Virus record (IMG/VR): IMGVR_UViG_3300010158_000036
Span: 1-64,000 of that record
Origin: a virus
Direction: 5' to 3' (one strand)
Length of the DNA: 64,000 nucleotides
Shown here: in pieces, positions 1-8,842 of the stretch
Numbering within the stretch: the first letter of the stretch is position 1
Layout of the letters: each line of letters begins with the position of its first letter
Translations under genes and position numbers: made by a program
Notes under the pieces: generated by a model
Seen by the model: the letters and a program-made list of their open reading frames with translations, nothing else
What the model was told of the DNA's origin: nothing
Databases searched by the model: none

Positions 1-658
1 TAACAGATGTCACATCCGGAAGAGATATGATATTCCGTAGAGCTCTGCACCCCTGGAACATATATAGCATATTAGTGAATACTCCAGTGGTCCCAATATT
101 AATCCGCTCCAGGTAATTGTAATAAACATATTGAGTTGATGTGCCAAACGCAATTGGAACACTACCGGCCAGATATGCTCCCTGCACATTCAGGTCCAAC
201 CAATTGACTCCCATACCCGCTACCAATCCTGACTTTGAGTGTTTTACATTGAAATTTATGGAAGTCAGATTTCCTGAACCGGGAGTGATTGTCACAATAC
301 ATTGACGCATGCCGTCAACTGTAAGAGTTGTCGAACTTGTAGAAGTATTTGTAATGCCCGAATATGAATAAAGATGTTCAGCCTGAACACCGGAGGCAAC
401 TCCTGTTGAGGATGTGCCATCACCCCAATTGACCGAATATGTTCCAGATGCCGTTGTGCAAGAGACTGCCACATAATTACCATCACCATTTTCAACTCCA
501 TACAGGGCAGACACCCCTTGTGCTGGAGCGGCGGGCAAAGTCATCCATTCTGCCGGTCTTGTCCACGGCACGGTTACCGGTGTAGGCCTTCCTGCAGCCG
601 ATGACATCCCAATCCGGCTAATAGGAGTTGTTCCCAAGAATAATGCTGACTGTGCCAT
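1..658 (-). CDS. BspA-like repeat surface/tail protein (partial, runs off left edge)
   Basis: This reading frame starts with ATG at 656-658 and is open to the left edge, so only the N-terminal 219 residues are visible. It begins MAQSALFLGTTPISRIGMSS. A PKD-like stretch around residues 60-80 contains NWGDGTSS. Near the edge the segment NMLYMFQGCRALRNI resembles the BspA/DUF285 leucine-rich repeat (MFxxCxxL). Such repeats occur in bacterial surface proteins and phage adhesins. The start sits one base beyond the stop of the upstream fibre gene (660-662), so the two are probably co-transcribed. A distal fibre or receptor-binding role is inferred from the neighbours. Confidence 0.7.
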   Translation of the reverse strand, partial: MAQSALFLGTTPISRIGMSSAAGRPTPVTVPWTRPAEWMTLPAAPAQGVSALYGVENGDGNYVAVSCTTASGTYSVNWGDGTSSTGVASGVQAEHLYSYSGITNTSTSSTTLTVDGMRQCIVTITPGSGNLTSINFNVKHSKSGLVAGMGVNWLDLNVQGAYLAGSVPIAFGTSTQYVYYNYLERINIGTTGVFTNMLYMFQGCRALRNIISLPDVTSV

Positions 659-659
659 A

Positions 660-1550
660 TTAGATTATGATGTAATTAGTACCGGTAGATTGAACGGTTA
701 TTGATGCTTTCGAGCCTGCGGCCAGTACCGCGGTAGTATTGCCGTCAATTGTTTCTGAGCCTGTGACGGTTACCGTTCCAGCTCCTGAGTTTTTAATGAC
801 GAAGATGTAGCCAGCCAATCCGATTGCAGATGGCAACGTTATTGTGCGAGTATTCGATGTTACATTAACACAATAATCCGAAGAGGTGATTGTATAGTCA
901 GCTGTCTTATTGACTATTTGAGCAATTGATGGTCCAACCGTCACAGCATCTGTGATTACGTACAGAGTGGAGGCCGATGGAGGCGATAACGCATTGTATG
1001 CGGCTTGAGTAATTGTGGATACCCGAGTAATTGCACTAGAGTTGATAATCGTATCCCATGACGTTCCATTGTAAACATTGAGATTGCTCTGATCGGTATT
1101 GTAAATTACTCCTCCAACTGTGCCGACGGGAGTTGTAGCAGTTGTGAAAGAACCTGGAGTAACTGTGCCGACTGATGTGAGATTGGTGAGCTTTAGGGAA
1201 CCTGAATAATCTCCAATAGATCCTGATCCAACTGCCAGTAATGATCCAGAAATGTGGCTAATTCCAGCCGTAGGAGAGCTGATAGATGATCCAAATGTAA
1301 TCTTTCCTGCAGTTGATGAAAAAGCTAGCCCCCAAGAAGGAGACAAATAAAGAGATACTCCAGATTTCACAATACCTGATAGCATGTCCCACGAGGCGTT
1401 CGATCCTCCAGTGATAGCTCCGTTGGCATTTATGGTTTGAGATGTTATCGACCCACTTACAGTCAACCCTCTCAATGTAGGATTATCCCTCCGACTATAC
1501 CGCGTCCGTCCCGGTTGTGCTCCTAATGCTGATGTAATGCCGCCCCTCAT
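660..1550 (-). CDS. Tail fibre protein with shared SALGAQPGR N-terminus
   Basis: The 296-residue protein begins MRGGITSALGAQPGRTRYSR, almost the same N-terminus as the 149-residue protein at 3179-3628, which suggests a common docking module. The middle is low-complexity Gly/Ser/Thr. Near residue 180 the motif ITQAAYNALSPPSASTLYVI is typical of phage fibre connectors. The last 80 residues (DYTITSSDYCVNV to TGTNYIII) form a beta-rich tip module common at fibre C-termini. No chaperone or enzyme motif is seen. The fibre role rests on composition and context. Confidence 0.7.
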   Translation of the reverse strand: MRGGITSALGAQPGRTRYSRRDNPTLRGLTVSGSITSQTINANGAITGGSNASWDMLSGIVKSGVSLYLSPSWGLAFSSTAGKITFGSSISSPTAGISHISGSLLAVGSGSIGDYSGSLKLTNLTSVGTVTPGSFTTATTPVGTVGGVIYNTDQSNLNVYNGTSWDTIINSSAITRVSTITQAAYNALSPPSASTLYVITDAVTVGPSIAQIVNKTADYTITSSDYCVNVTSNTRTITLPSAIGLAGYIFVIKNSGAGTVTVTGSETIDGNTTAVLAAGSKASITVQSTGTNYIII

Positions 1551-1554
1551 AATT

Positions 1555-2001
1555 TTATACAGTACAGCTATTCAACATGTCAGTGACTTGCTGAGTCATT
1601 AAGCCAGACACAGCGACAAACTTAGGAAGCGCCACAACTAGAAGTGGGTCATTCAATTCCAGAGAGTTGGCATCGTTCCAGTCGGCAAGGCGCGTAGGCA
1701 CAGTGCTTAGAAATGAATCCAGTAAGTCTTCATAGCCCAGGCTCCGGAGAGCTCGACGAACCTTGAGCTTGCTGATTCCAGTAGATGGTGCCGCAGCCGG
1801 AACTGCATTTGAATTGTCAGACGCAGCAAGCCTTGCTTCAAGATCTGTTATGGTGGCAAGCAAGGCTGCGTTCAGGGATGGACAGACGTCAGACAGATCC
1901 GAGAGACTCAGGGGTACTGGATGCCCTCCGAAGTCTGTGGCGGATGCGCCTCTCCAACTTCCGTCTTCATTGAATGTTATGATGATTCTTTCAGTGCTCA
2001 T
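1555..2001 (-). CDS. Hypothetical protein, possibly fibre-associated
   Basis: This 148-residue protein begins MSTERIIITFNEDGSWRGAS, a beta-hairpin-like opening with GGHPVPLSLSDL after it. An Ala-rich helical segment (LNAALLATITDLEARLAA, about 43-60) and a C-terminal helical part (KLKVRRALRSLGYEDLLDSF) follow. It lies between two fibre genes with 4-12 bp gaps, so it is probably co-expressed and may be a fibre accessory or assembly protein. I do not recognise a family. Confidence 0.6.
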   Translation of the reverse strand: MSTERIIITFNEDGSWRGASATDFGGHPVPLSLSDLSDVCPSLNAALLATITDLEARLAASDNSNAVPAAAPSTGISKLKVRRALRSLGYEDLLDSFLSTVPTRLADWNDANSLELNDPLLVVALPKFVAVSGLMTQQVTDMLNSCTV

Positions 2002-2013
2002 ATATTTTACAAT

Positions 2014-3126
2014 TTAGAATTCTTCAATCATGGCAGTCACAGAAAGACTTCCGCTGTTCGCCGCAATGGTGGTAAGGTTTTCCACAAGCAGTTTCCAGCC
2101 GGGAGGCATATACAGAATGGTCTTACCCATCTGATCAATAGGAATCTGAGCAGACGATGTGGGATTCAAAAGATCGGTTGGAATAACGGCACCGGCAGGG
2201 TCACCCCCGGACTTCGTAAGAACGCTGATCTGATTGAGAACCGGAAATGGGGTAAACGTAAGAATACCAGGAGCCCCTGTTGTAGCCTTGCTCAGGGTAA
2301 GGGCCGTTGTGCTACCAATAGCAGAAATGTATGTGCCGGGGGCTACATTTGTTCCGCTTACGCCCATACCGATCGATAGCTGAGTTGCATCGCCAGCGGA
2401 GAATGCCAACACAGAGATTGCAGTTGTGCTTGTGCCTGTCGGAGCAGCTGAGGTTGTAACGATCGGCTGACCACGAGTAAACGTAAGAACTGAGCCAACA
2501 GCGCCTGACGTAGCCTGACTCAATGTAACTGCTGAAGAGCTTATCAAAGCAGCAATATATGTGCCAGAAACAACATTGGTTCCAGATACAAACATACCCA
2601 CTGCCAACTGAGTTGCATCGCCCTGAGCAAATGCAAGAGCAGTTAAGTTTGCTGTATTAAGAGCGGTTGCAGTAGTTGAAACAACCTGTGAGCCTCTGCC
2701 AAAAGTAAGAACAGATCCAATTGCACCTGTTGTTGCCTGACTTAGAGTTATTGCATTGTAACTTACAATTGCTGCAATAGTGGTTGAAGACGGAACATTT
2801 GTACCTGTCACTGTCATACCAACAGCCAATTGAGTTGCATCGCCGAGCGCGAAGGTGAGCCCTGTAACTGCCGTGGTGGAGGCCGCAGTTGCCGCGGTAG
2901 ATAGAATTGGAATACCACTCGGCTCAACTAAAGCAAAGGCAACTGTTGTAGTTGTTGCCGAATTATTGGTTGCAGACAAACTCTTGATGATTGCGCCATT
3001 GGGTCCCGCTGTATAAGCAGCGCCGGCAATGTTAAGAGTTTTTTGAATTGTACCATCGAGTGTATACCAGTTATTGGTAGCTACTCGCAGGTTCTGCGTC
3101 ATGGGGGCTTGGAATGTCATGGACAT
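2014..3126 (-). CDS. Virion structural protein with three internal ~65-residue repeats
   Basis: The 370-residue protein has a conserved-looking head (MSMTFQAPMTQNLRVATNNW) and tail (QISVLTKSGGDPAGAVIP to VTAMIEEF). Between them, about residues 80-290, are three imperfect tandem copies of a beta-rich unit containing GDATQLAVGM, SGTNV, LSQATTGA and VLTF. The repeats are clear in the DNA as well. The ends look like a single head/tail decoration or fibre domain into which the repeats were inserted. A late promoter box lies at 3155-3162. Exact virion position is unknown. Confidence 0.65.
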   Translation of the reverse strand: MSMTFQAPMTQNLRVATNNWYTLDGTIQKTLNIAGAAYTAGPNGAIIKSLSATNNSATTTTVAFALVEPSGIPILSTAATAASTTAVTGLTFALGDATQLAVGMTVTGTNVPSSTTIAAIVSYNAITLSQATTGAIGSVLTFGRGSQVVSTTATALNTANLTALAFAQGDATQLAVGMFVSGTNVVSGTYIAALISSSAVTLSQATSGAVGSVLTFTRGQPIVTTSAAPTGTSTTAISVLAFSAGDATQLSIGMGVSGTNVAPGTYISAIGSTTALTLSKATTGAPGILTFTPFPVLNQISVLTKSGGDPAGAVIPTDLLNPTSSAQIPIDQMGKTILYMPPGWKLLVENLTTIAANSGSLSVTAMIEEF

Positions 3127-3154
3127 AATAGTTGTAATTTATTTGTTATAAGGT

Positions 3155-3162
3155 TATTTATA
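3155..3162 (-). promoter_or_regulatory. T4-like late promoter TATAAATA
   Basis: A perfect TATAAATA on the minus strand, 29 bp before the ATG at 3126. With T4 spacing, transcription would begin near 3149, giving a leader of about 23 nt. Confidence 0.65.
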
Positions 3163-3178
3163 CGATTGAGATTGATTG

Positions 3179-3628
3179 TCAATAGATTGATGCAAGTAAA
3201 GACATTGAGTTAAGACTACTATTTTCAATGCCTGAAGAATTTATGGTAGTTAAATTTAATGTTCCATCTGTCGCACCTTGAGCACCTGTACCGATACCAA
3301 ACACACCAGCAGAAATTCTTGATAAAGCTATATCCGCTGCAACAGAAGAATCACTTGTTGGTGCAATTCCTATTGTTCCTGTATTTTTAGTTCTAAAACT
3401 TAATGCTCCAACTCCTTGGGAGAAGATGCCCGGTCCAGTGACAAGTAATTGACAGTTATTATCTGTGTTTGAGATATTTAAAGAAGATCCGCCAAATCCA
3501 AATGTGCCAACACTACTTGTTGCATATTTTGATATAATTGTTAAACCTGCAATCACCGGTTTATCCCTCTTGCTATACCGAATCCGCCCCGGCTGCGCTC
3601 CCAATGCTGAAATCATTCCATTTTCCAT
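3179..3628 (-). CDS. Short fibre protein, paralogous N-terminus
   Basis: This 149-residue protein begins MENGMISALGAQPGRIRYSK and shares its first ~30 residues with the fibre at 660-1550. The rest is Gly/Ser/Thr/Asn-rich (FGFGGSSLNISNTDNN, RTKNTGTIGIAPTSD), typical of fibre shafts. It is much shorter than its paralogue, so it may be a fibre base onto which another chain docks, or a truncated fibre. It lies 3 bp from the 950-residue fibre gene. Confidence 0.6.
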   Translation of the reverse strand: MENGMISALGAQPGRIRYSKRDKPVIAGLTIISKYATSSVGTFGFGGSSLNISNTDNNCQLLVTGPGIFSQGVGALSFRTKNTGTIGIAPTSDSSVAADIALSRISAGVFGIGTGAQGATDGTLNLTTINSSGIENSSLNSMSLLASIY

Positions 3629-3631
3629 ATC

Positions 3632-6484
3632 TTAATATACTCTCCCTCTTGTTATGATATTTTGAATCGTAAGCATATCAGTATCTACATTTAGTACCAG
3701 AGTTTTTTGGGATGTACCCCCAGCAATACTAAATCCTGTTGCAGCACCTGAAAGATTCAAAGTATTGACCGAAGTAAATACAGCACCTCCTAATCCAGTG
3801 ATGGATGAAGTTGGAACATTGCTGCTGTTTACAGTTTCAAGTACTGCAGCAGAATCACCACTACTCGCTCCTGATTGTAACGACAATGGGCCAAGAGTAT
3901 CATTCGTTACAATTTCTGGAGTAACGCTATTAAGATAAGCCTGTTGCAATGTCGTTGTGGAAATGCCATTAACACCGCCTACATTTTCGCCGAACATTGA
4001 CGCGGGGGTGAATACGGCGTGGGTCGTATTATTTAAGGCCGTTGCCCCTTTTCTCACAGCCAAGATGCCAAGGAGGATTGCCGAGCCTGCCGCATTTGGG
4101 GCCTTGATAAAGGTCTCAGTCTGTTGTGCGGCAAGAGCTGTCGGTAAATCCTTGTATAACGCCTGACCATACTGGATATTCACAACTCCAGTGGCGTACA
4201 TGTAGATCCTCTGATTCGTAGATTGAGAGGAACTGCCGGGACAGGAAGTCACCGTTCCGCCCAGGTCGTAATTGGCCGGGTCAATTACAGATACGGACCC
4301 GGTGGTTCCTCCCAGCTGAGTTCTGTAGTAAAATGACCGGGGGGCGGCGGCCGATGCCGAAAACTTATTCGGAGTCTTGGGGTCCGTTGCCCAGTTAATC
4401 CCGAGGCCATACAGATCTCCTGCCGACGTGTTGAAGCTGAGGTTGGAGCCATTAGGCGAACACGTCACCCCATCATTGATGAGGGCTATCGACTGAAACA
4501 TGTCGCGCAAGGCCGACATTGGCGACACAACGTAGTCGGAAGTATTGTTGATCGTCAGGATCGTTGAGCGATTCGGGTGTGCGACCTTTCCTAGTAAAAT
4601 ATTGTCCCGCCTTTGAGTTGGGGTTGGATGCGCTGTCTGCTGGTATAGCACTCCCGACGAATTCAATAAAAAGTATGTGGCGTCAGCAGAGCCTAGGTAG
4701 GTGAGCGCCACGGCCGTCTGACCGGCATACGCAATGCTGGTGATCGTCGGGCTTGACGCACTTGCTCCCGTATTGTTTATGATCCAGCCCTTCGCGGCCG
4801 GTACATCCACCTTGTGTGTCGGATCGCCACTATTTGTCACGATTCCAGAAAAGGAGTAAACTCCGGTCGAGGCGATCTCTGCAAAGGTCTGCCAATCACT
4901 GGACGTCAGAGAGCCGGAGGCAGAGGCAGAGGCAGTACCCAAGGTCAAAACTTGATTCGTAAGTCCAAGCCCCGTTCCTGCCGTGACGCTTACGTCTCCG
5001 GTGTTTGTACCGCTGACCGAGGCATCAAGAGGTATCGTCAGGGTTTTTGACGCGGTGCCGCCCGAGACAGTAAACCCAGTGGCCAGTGAGGTTAGGGTCA
5101 GACTGTTGACGGTCGTCGGCTGAATGCTTCCGAGAGATGAGCCGCGAATCCAGTCAACCATGGCCTTGCGGCTTGGGTAATTGGTGGAGTTTGTTACATC
5201 TGCGGCGATCGCTGCAGACGTAAGGTCACGATTGGATATATTCTCCGGTATCCATGGAAACGCCCCTTCCAGAATCCCCCACTTGGCCGCATCCTGTCCG
5301 GGGGCGTCTGTCAGTGCCCGTATTGAGCTCCCGATCGAGTAGCCAGCGAGTGGGCCGGACAGGGCCACCGAAGAGATACGCCACAGGTCCCCTTTGGCAA
5401 TGGCTCCGGAGACTCCGGAGCCCGCCACGGGGAAGGCATTGGTGATCGATGCGTCATAATTCCCGAGATCCTGAACCAAGCCGACGACCAGGCCGTCGGC
5501 GTAGGACTGTGCAGCCGCCTGAGCTGAGGCTGCAGCCCCCGCCGGATCAAAGTCTGCGCTGGCATGACCGGCAGCCGTGCCAAGAGTTAATGGGATTGCC
5601 GGTCCGGTCAGTGCCCCGGACCCTGCAATAAATGAGGATGAAGCGGCAAAATCGGTGGAGGAGTGAGTCGCCGCCGTCCCTAGGCCAAGATTGACCCGTG
5701 CCGTGCCCGCAGTCGGAGTTAATTCCGAAAGATTATTGGCCTTTGCCAATCCTCCAAGTCCAATAAGTGTTATTGCGGACGCAGACCCAGCCGGATCGTA
5801 AGCTGCAGAGCTGGTATAGGCGGCAGACCCTAAAGTACCACCTGAACCTATATTTAACGTAGCACCATCAGAACCAGCAAGAGTTATACTATTAGATACT
5901 GTTAATACTTTTGAATTAATCGTGCCTCCAGAAATACTAAATCCAGTAACAAGGGGAGTCAATGTTAAACTATTAACACTCGAAAAATGGGCAGTTCCAA
6001 GATTTGATATACTCGATGTTATATTTCCTAATGAATCTTTTACATAAATTGATCCAATTATGGTTTGATTTCCAGTAAATGTATTATCTCTATTTAAACT
6101 CGGAGCATCAAAAATAGAACCAAACGAATCTATAGTATTATTTGCCGTTTTAAAATATAATTTACCATCAGCAGAATTTAAAGCCAGTTCTCCTTGAAGG
6201 ATATCTGATACTAAAGGAGCTTGTCCAGAAATAGAAGAATGCTTTGTAATAATTCTTGCTCCCGGTGTTCCAATGAAAGAACCTCCTTGAATTGTAGTAT
6301 TAGGATTATTTAAATTCGTAGTCGCTACAAACTTAAGTTCCGTTCCATTATAAACTAATACAGAACCATCATTTAATGTGGATAAATCTAAATCACTTAC
6401 CTCACCAAGACGAATACTACCCCTTGAATTTATTGTAGATAGAAAAGTCTGATTCGGTAAAATATATGATCGTATGTCCGACAT
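3632..6484 (-). CDS. Large tail fibre protein, mosaic composition
   Basis: The 950-residue fibre begins MSDIRSYILPNQTFLSTINS. Around residues 80-110 it carries the recurrent fibre module GELALNSADGKLYFKTANN, also found at the start of the fibre at 9883-12105. The central part holds repeated LGTAA..SADFDPAG units, a segment YDASITNAFPVAGSGVSG, and repeats of VNSLTLTSLATGFTVSGGT. DNA of roughly 4000-5800 is GC-rich while both ends are AT-rich, so the distal part looks acquired. Its stop lies next to the next start (overlap at 6484). Likely receptor-binding fibre. Confidence 0.75.
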   Translation of the reverse strand: MSDIRSYILPNQTFLSTINSRGSIRLGEVSDLDLSTLNDGSVLVYNGTELKFVATTNLNNPNTTIQGGSFIGTPGARIITKHSSISGQAPLVSDILQGELALNSADGKLYFKTANNTIDSFGSIFDAPSLNRDNTFTGNQTIIGSIYVKDSLGNITSSISNLGTAHFSSVNSLTLTPLVTGFSISGGTINSKVLTVSNSITLAGSDGATLNIGSGGTLGSAAYTSSAAYDPAGSASAITLIGLGGLAKANNLSELTPTAGTARVNLGLGTAATHSSTDFAASSSFIAGSGALTGPAIPLTLGTAAGHASADFDPAGAAASAQAAAQSYADGLVVGLVQDLGNYDASITNAFPVAGSGVSGAIAKGDLWRISSVALSGPLAGYSIGSSIRALTDAPGQDAAKWGILEGAFPWIPENISNRDLTSAAIAADVTNSTNYPSRKAMVDWIRGSSLGSIQPTTVNSLTLTSLATGFTVSGGTASKTLTIPLDASVSGTNTGDVSVTAGTGLGLTNQVLTLGTASASASGSLTSSDWQTFAEIASTGVYSFSGIVTNSGDPTHKVDVPAAKGWIINNTGASASSPTITSIAYAGQTAVALTYLGSADATYFLLNSSGVLYQQTAHPTPTQRRDNILLGKVAHPNRSTILTINNTSDYVVSPMSALRDMFQSIALINDGVTCSPNGSNLSFNTSAGDLYGLGINWATDPKTPNKFSASAAAPRSFYYRTQLGGTTGSVSVIDPANYDLGGTVTSCPGSSSQSTNQRIYMYATGVVNIQYGQALYKDLPTALAAQQTETFIKAPNAAGSAILLGILAVRKGATALNNTTHAVFTPASMFGENVGGVNGISTTTLQQAYLNSVTPEIVTNDTLGPLSLQSGASSGDSAAVLETVNSSNVPTSSITGLGGAVFTSVNTLNLSGAATGFSIAGGTSQKTLVLNVDTDMLTIQNIITRGRVY

Positions 6485-7125
6485 TAGATTTTAGTGTAAA
6501 TTAAATTATATACAGTTTGTGATATACCATCTTGAGCAGTAACAATAATAGGAATAGAATTAATTCCAGAAAGAAGTTTAATATCAGAACTAGAAAACAT
6601 ATTGATTACAGGCATACAATTGACTGATAATGTAGCAGTAGTATCTGTTACAAATGGAGTTATAGTAATTGAGGAAACTTTACTTGTAAATGTTGCAGTA
6701 TATGATAATACGTCTTTATTAAATTCGGGAGTAAAAGTTCCCTCACTTATTTGAAGATCACTTAATGATGATATATTAGATAATATAGTAACAGTTCTTG
6801 TTGAAGCCGCCGAAACCGTAACCTGTCCTTCAGAAATTCTCGTAACATCGTCATTAAGATTATATATTTCAACATCAAATACATAACGCCCAGGTTTAAG
6901 TGAACGAGTAATAGAAGCTGGTAAAGAAATATAGACTTGCCCTAAAGTAGGATTGTTGATACTTGTTACAAAATCAATTGCCTTTAATGATGAATATGAA
7001 CGTCTAATTTGACCACGTGATTGAAAACCCGTTAAATCTAGAGGCAATCCATTTGTATCATTTACAAGTATAGTAGATGAAAATGAAGATCCCTGATCAA
7101 TTGATATATCAGAATAATTGGCCAT
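6484..7125 (-). CDS. Fibre adaptor-like protein with cadherin-like domain
   Basis: The N-terminal ~100 residues (MANYSDISIDQGSSFSSTIL, then DLTGFQSRGQIRRS) match a common phage module with an IDQG...F opening and LTG..R.QIR, seen in BppU-like or fibre-attachment proteins. The C-terminal ~95 residues (LSDLQISEGTFTPEFNKDVL to SQTVYNLIYTK) fit the cadherin-like beta-sandwich family PF12733, a sugar/cell-surface binding fold. The fibre gene follows directly. A late promoter box ends 7 bp before the ATG. Confidence 0.65.
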   Translation of the reverse strand: MANYSDISIDQGSSFSSTILVNDTNGLPLDLTGFQSRGQIRRSYSSLKAIDFVTSINNPTLGQVYISLPASITRSLKPGRYVFDVEIYNLNDDVTRISEGQVTVSAASTRTVTILSNISSLSDLQISEGTFTPEFNKDVLSYTATFTSKVSSITITPFVTDTTATLSVNCMPVINMFSSSDIKLLSGINSIPIIVTAQDGISQTVYNLIYTKI

Positions 7126-7132
7126 CAGTCTT

Positions 7133-7140
7133 TATTTATA
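7133..7140 (-). promoter_or_regulatory. Late promoter TATAAATA, near-leaderless
   Basis: Perfect TATAAATA on the minus strand. With the T4 convention (box at -13 to -6) the start would be at about 7127 and the ATG at 7125, leaving a 2-nt leader and no room for a Shine-Dalgarno sequence. Confidence 0.6.
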
Positions 7141-7141
7141 G

Positions 7142-7792
7142 TTATAAGATCGAGCCTTTTTCTTGAAATTTTGCGCGATCATCATCTGTAGGAGAATCAT
7201 GTCCAACATTAACTTGATAGTGTGGCTCATCGGGCATACTTTTCCATAAGGCTCCGCAGAGAAGACCACAACTTGCTGCATGTTTAGCACACTCTTGATG
7301 TACTTGGTGGGCTTTTGCTTGTTGTGCAGATGTTCCCCCATCCAGATAAATGTTTCCAGAAAATACTCCGGCATCAGCACTAGTCTTAAAATTATGGAAA
7401 CTATAACCACCAGGTGCATTGGTAACTCTAGGGCCGGGTGTTTTTCTTCCTTGATTAAATAGAGCATCCTGATCAGCCCAAGACCGATATCCACTAATAA
7501 ATCGATAGTCACAACCGAATGTAGCAGCTGTTGCCTTAGCAAGACTTAGAAATTTTCGGAACATTGGTTGAGCTTTGGGATCCAATGTCGCAAGAACAGC
7601 TTCACTTCTAGCATCAAATTGAATATTATTAGGATTAATCGAAGGTTTGATTGGAGTTGGAGTAACTGAATTTTCCACAGGGTGTTGTTGTAGTGCCGAT
7701 AATACAGCAGAGGCCGTCGCTAGTCCAAAAATTCCGTCACATTCAACAGCTACTTCCTTTTGGATTAGTTTAATAATATCTGAAATGTTCAT
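7142..7792 (-). CDS. Endolysin, M15-family peptidoglycan peptidase
   Basis: The 216-residue protein has an N-terminal ~35-residue segment like a peptidoglycan-binding domain (LIQKEVAVECDGIFGLATAS). A C-terminal zinc peptidase domain of the VanY/M15 type follows. Visible features are SGYRSWADQDALFNQG (100-115), the zinc ligands His133 and Asp140 in SFHNFKTSADAG, and EPHY with catalytic Glu189 and third ligand His191. It would cleave cross-linking peptides of the host wall at lysis. It sits in the fibre region, far from the holin/spanin genes at 61.7-62.3 kb. Confidence 0.85.
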   Translation of the reverse strand: MNISDIIKLIQKEVAVECDGIFGLATASAVLSALQQHPVENSVTPTPIKPSINPNNIQFDARSEAVLATLDPKAQPMFRKFLSLAKATAATFGCDYRFISGYRSWADQDALFNQGRKTPGPRVTNAPGGYSFHNFKTSADAGVFSGNIYLDGGTSAQQAKAHQVHQECAKHAASCGLLCGALWKSMPDEPHYQVNVGHDSPTDDDRAKFQEKGSIL

Positions 7793-7821
7793 ATTTTATA
7801 TATTTTGAGTTTCTCTTAAAG

Positions 7822-8451
7822 TTATTTATAACATTGTCGATTTTTTACTGCATGAAAAATTCCTACTTGTTTTGTTGATATATCAATTTCATAACAAAAT
7901 ATGCTATTCTTTAGATCAGTTTTTGTAAATTCTTGAACATCAAATCCACAAAATTTAACACATGTAGGTAATCTCATTTCGGAAAATATATCACTATCGA
8001 ATATATGATCAAATTTTGATTCAGATATATTATCCAAACATTCTCTCGATATTGCAAGAAATCCTAAAGGTACACATCCAGTAGCATATTGATGTAATTC
8101 TTTCGGTAATCTATTTAGTTCTTGCCACCAACACCAGTCTTCGTTATCAATAGGATTTAAAACATGAACTGAATTTAATCCTGGAGATGTTTCTATTTTT
8201 TCAAGAGCATAATTACAATACACATCCCATTCCAAACAAAAGATTGTATTTGCGTTTGTTTTATACCCATCAGATTTCCACCAATTTCTAATTAATCTAT
8301 CTACATTTCTCCAATTCTCATTGGAATTATTAATATCTTCTTTACCACAAGAAATATGTTGAATAACATTGGGATTACTTAAAGTAAACTCCTTTCGATG
8401 AATCAAATTCTTAGATTCATCTGTCAACCACAAAACTTGTAAGTCATTCAT
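7822..8451 (-). CDS. Glycosyltransferase-like protein
   Basis: The 209-residue protein has a GT-A-like layout: a short N-terminal beta-alpha unit (LQVLWLTDESKN), an acidic motif LEWDVYCN (about 73-80) in the position of a metal-binding DxD, a CVPLGFLAIS strand and a C-terminal GIFHAVK with a histidine. Members of this loose family are found in viruses and in sugar-locus genes. If active it could modify fibres or host surface glycans. The stop overlaps the late promoter box of the endolysin gene. The assignment is by motif pattern only. Confidence 0.45.
   Translation of the reverse strand: MNDLQVLWLTDESKNLIHRKEFTLSNPNVIQHISCGKEDINNSNENWRNVDRLIRNWWKSDGYKTNANTIFCLEWDVYCNYALEKIETSPGLNSVHVLNPIDNEDWCWWQELNRLPKELHQYATGCVPLGFLAISRECLDNISESKFDHIFDSDIFSEMRLPTCVKFCGFDVQEFTKTDLKNSIFCYEIDISTKQVGIFHAVKNRQCYK
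7823..7830 (-). promoter_or_regulatory. Late promoter TATAAATA before endolysin
   Basis: Perfect TATAAATA on the minus strand, overlapping the stop codon of the upstream gene and 30 bp from the endolysin ATG at 7792. The predicted leader is about 25 nt. Confidence 0.6.
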
Positions 8452-8795
8452 TAATCAAGTGTTATTGTGCCATCCGGATGAATAGTATGGGCTGGAATTG
8501 CTGCAATCTTAGCTGTCATTGCTGCAACAATATCATCACGTTTTCCGGAACATTGGGAAATAATAAATGTAGTCAAAGCAGCAGATGTATCAAAAAGTTC
8601 TGCCGCATCTGTACCAAGAGCTAATAATTTTTGCGCTGGTGTAATATCCCCTCGGGAAGACCATAAAGAATCGTAAGCAAAATTCCATTGATTTACAAGC
8701 AATTCCATCATTTGTCGTGGAGTAGCTTTAAGTTGATTGGTGATACGATTGATGAGCAATGAAGAATCTGGGACTGTTTGTGTTAGTAAACTCAT
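8451..8795 (-). CDS. Hypothetical protein, tail-fibre region
   Basis: The 114-residue protein starts MSLLTQTVPDSSLLINRITN. It is helical in the centre (PRQMMELLVNQWNFAYDSLW, then TDAAELFDTSAALTTFIISQ) and ends HTIHPDGTITLD. The family is not recognised. The stop overlaps the next start (TAATG), so translation may be coupled to the glycosyltransferase-like gene. A late promoter box lies 16 bp upstream. Confidence 0.6.
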   Translation of the reverse strand: MSLLTQTVPDSSLLINRITNQLKATPRQMMELLVNQWNFAYDSLWSSRGDITPAQKLLALGTDAAELFDTSAALTTFIISQCSGKRDDIVAAMTAKIAAIPAHTIHPDGTITLD

Positions 8796-8810
8796 AATTA
8801 TATTTATATT

Positions 8811-8818
8811 AAAAATAT
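8811..8818 (-). promoter_or_regulatory. Late promoter TATAAATA
   Basis: Perfect TATAAATA on the minus strand before the gene that starts at 8795. The predicted leader is about 10 nt with no visible Shine-Dalgarno sequence. Confidence 0.6.
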
Positions 8819-8842
8819 TTTCTCATTTTGATCATTTTTTGC

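Noticed and set aside
1763-2379. Overlapping plus-strand frames opposite the structural genes
   Set aside because: They are antisense to well-supported minus-strand genes, have low-complexity translations and no ribosome sites.
3957-5631. Several open frames on the plus strand and in a second minus frame within the large fibre gene
   Set aside because: They arise from the GC-rich, stop-poor DNA of the fibre gene; translations are Arg/Pro-rich and shadow-like.
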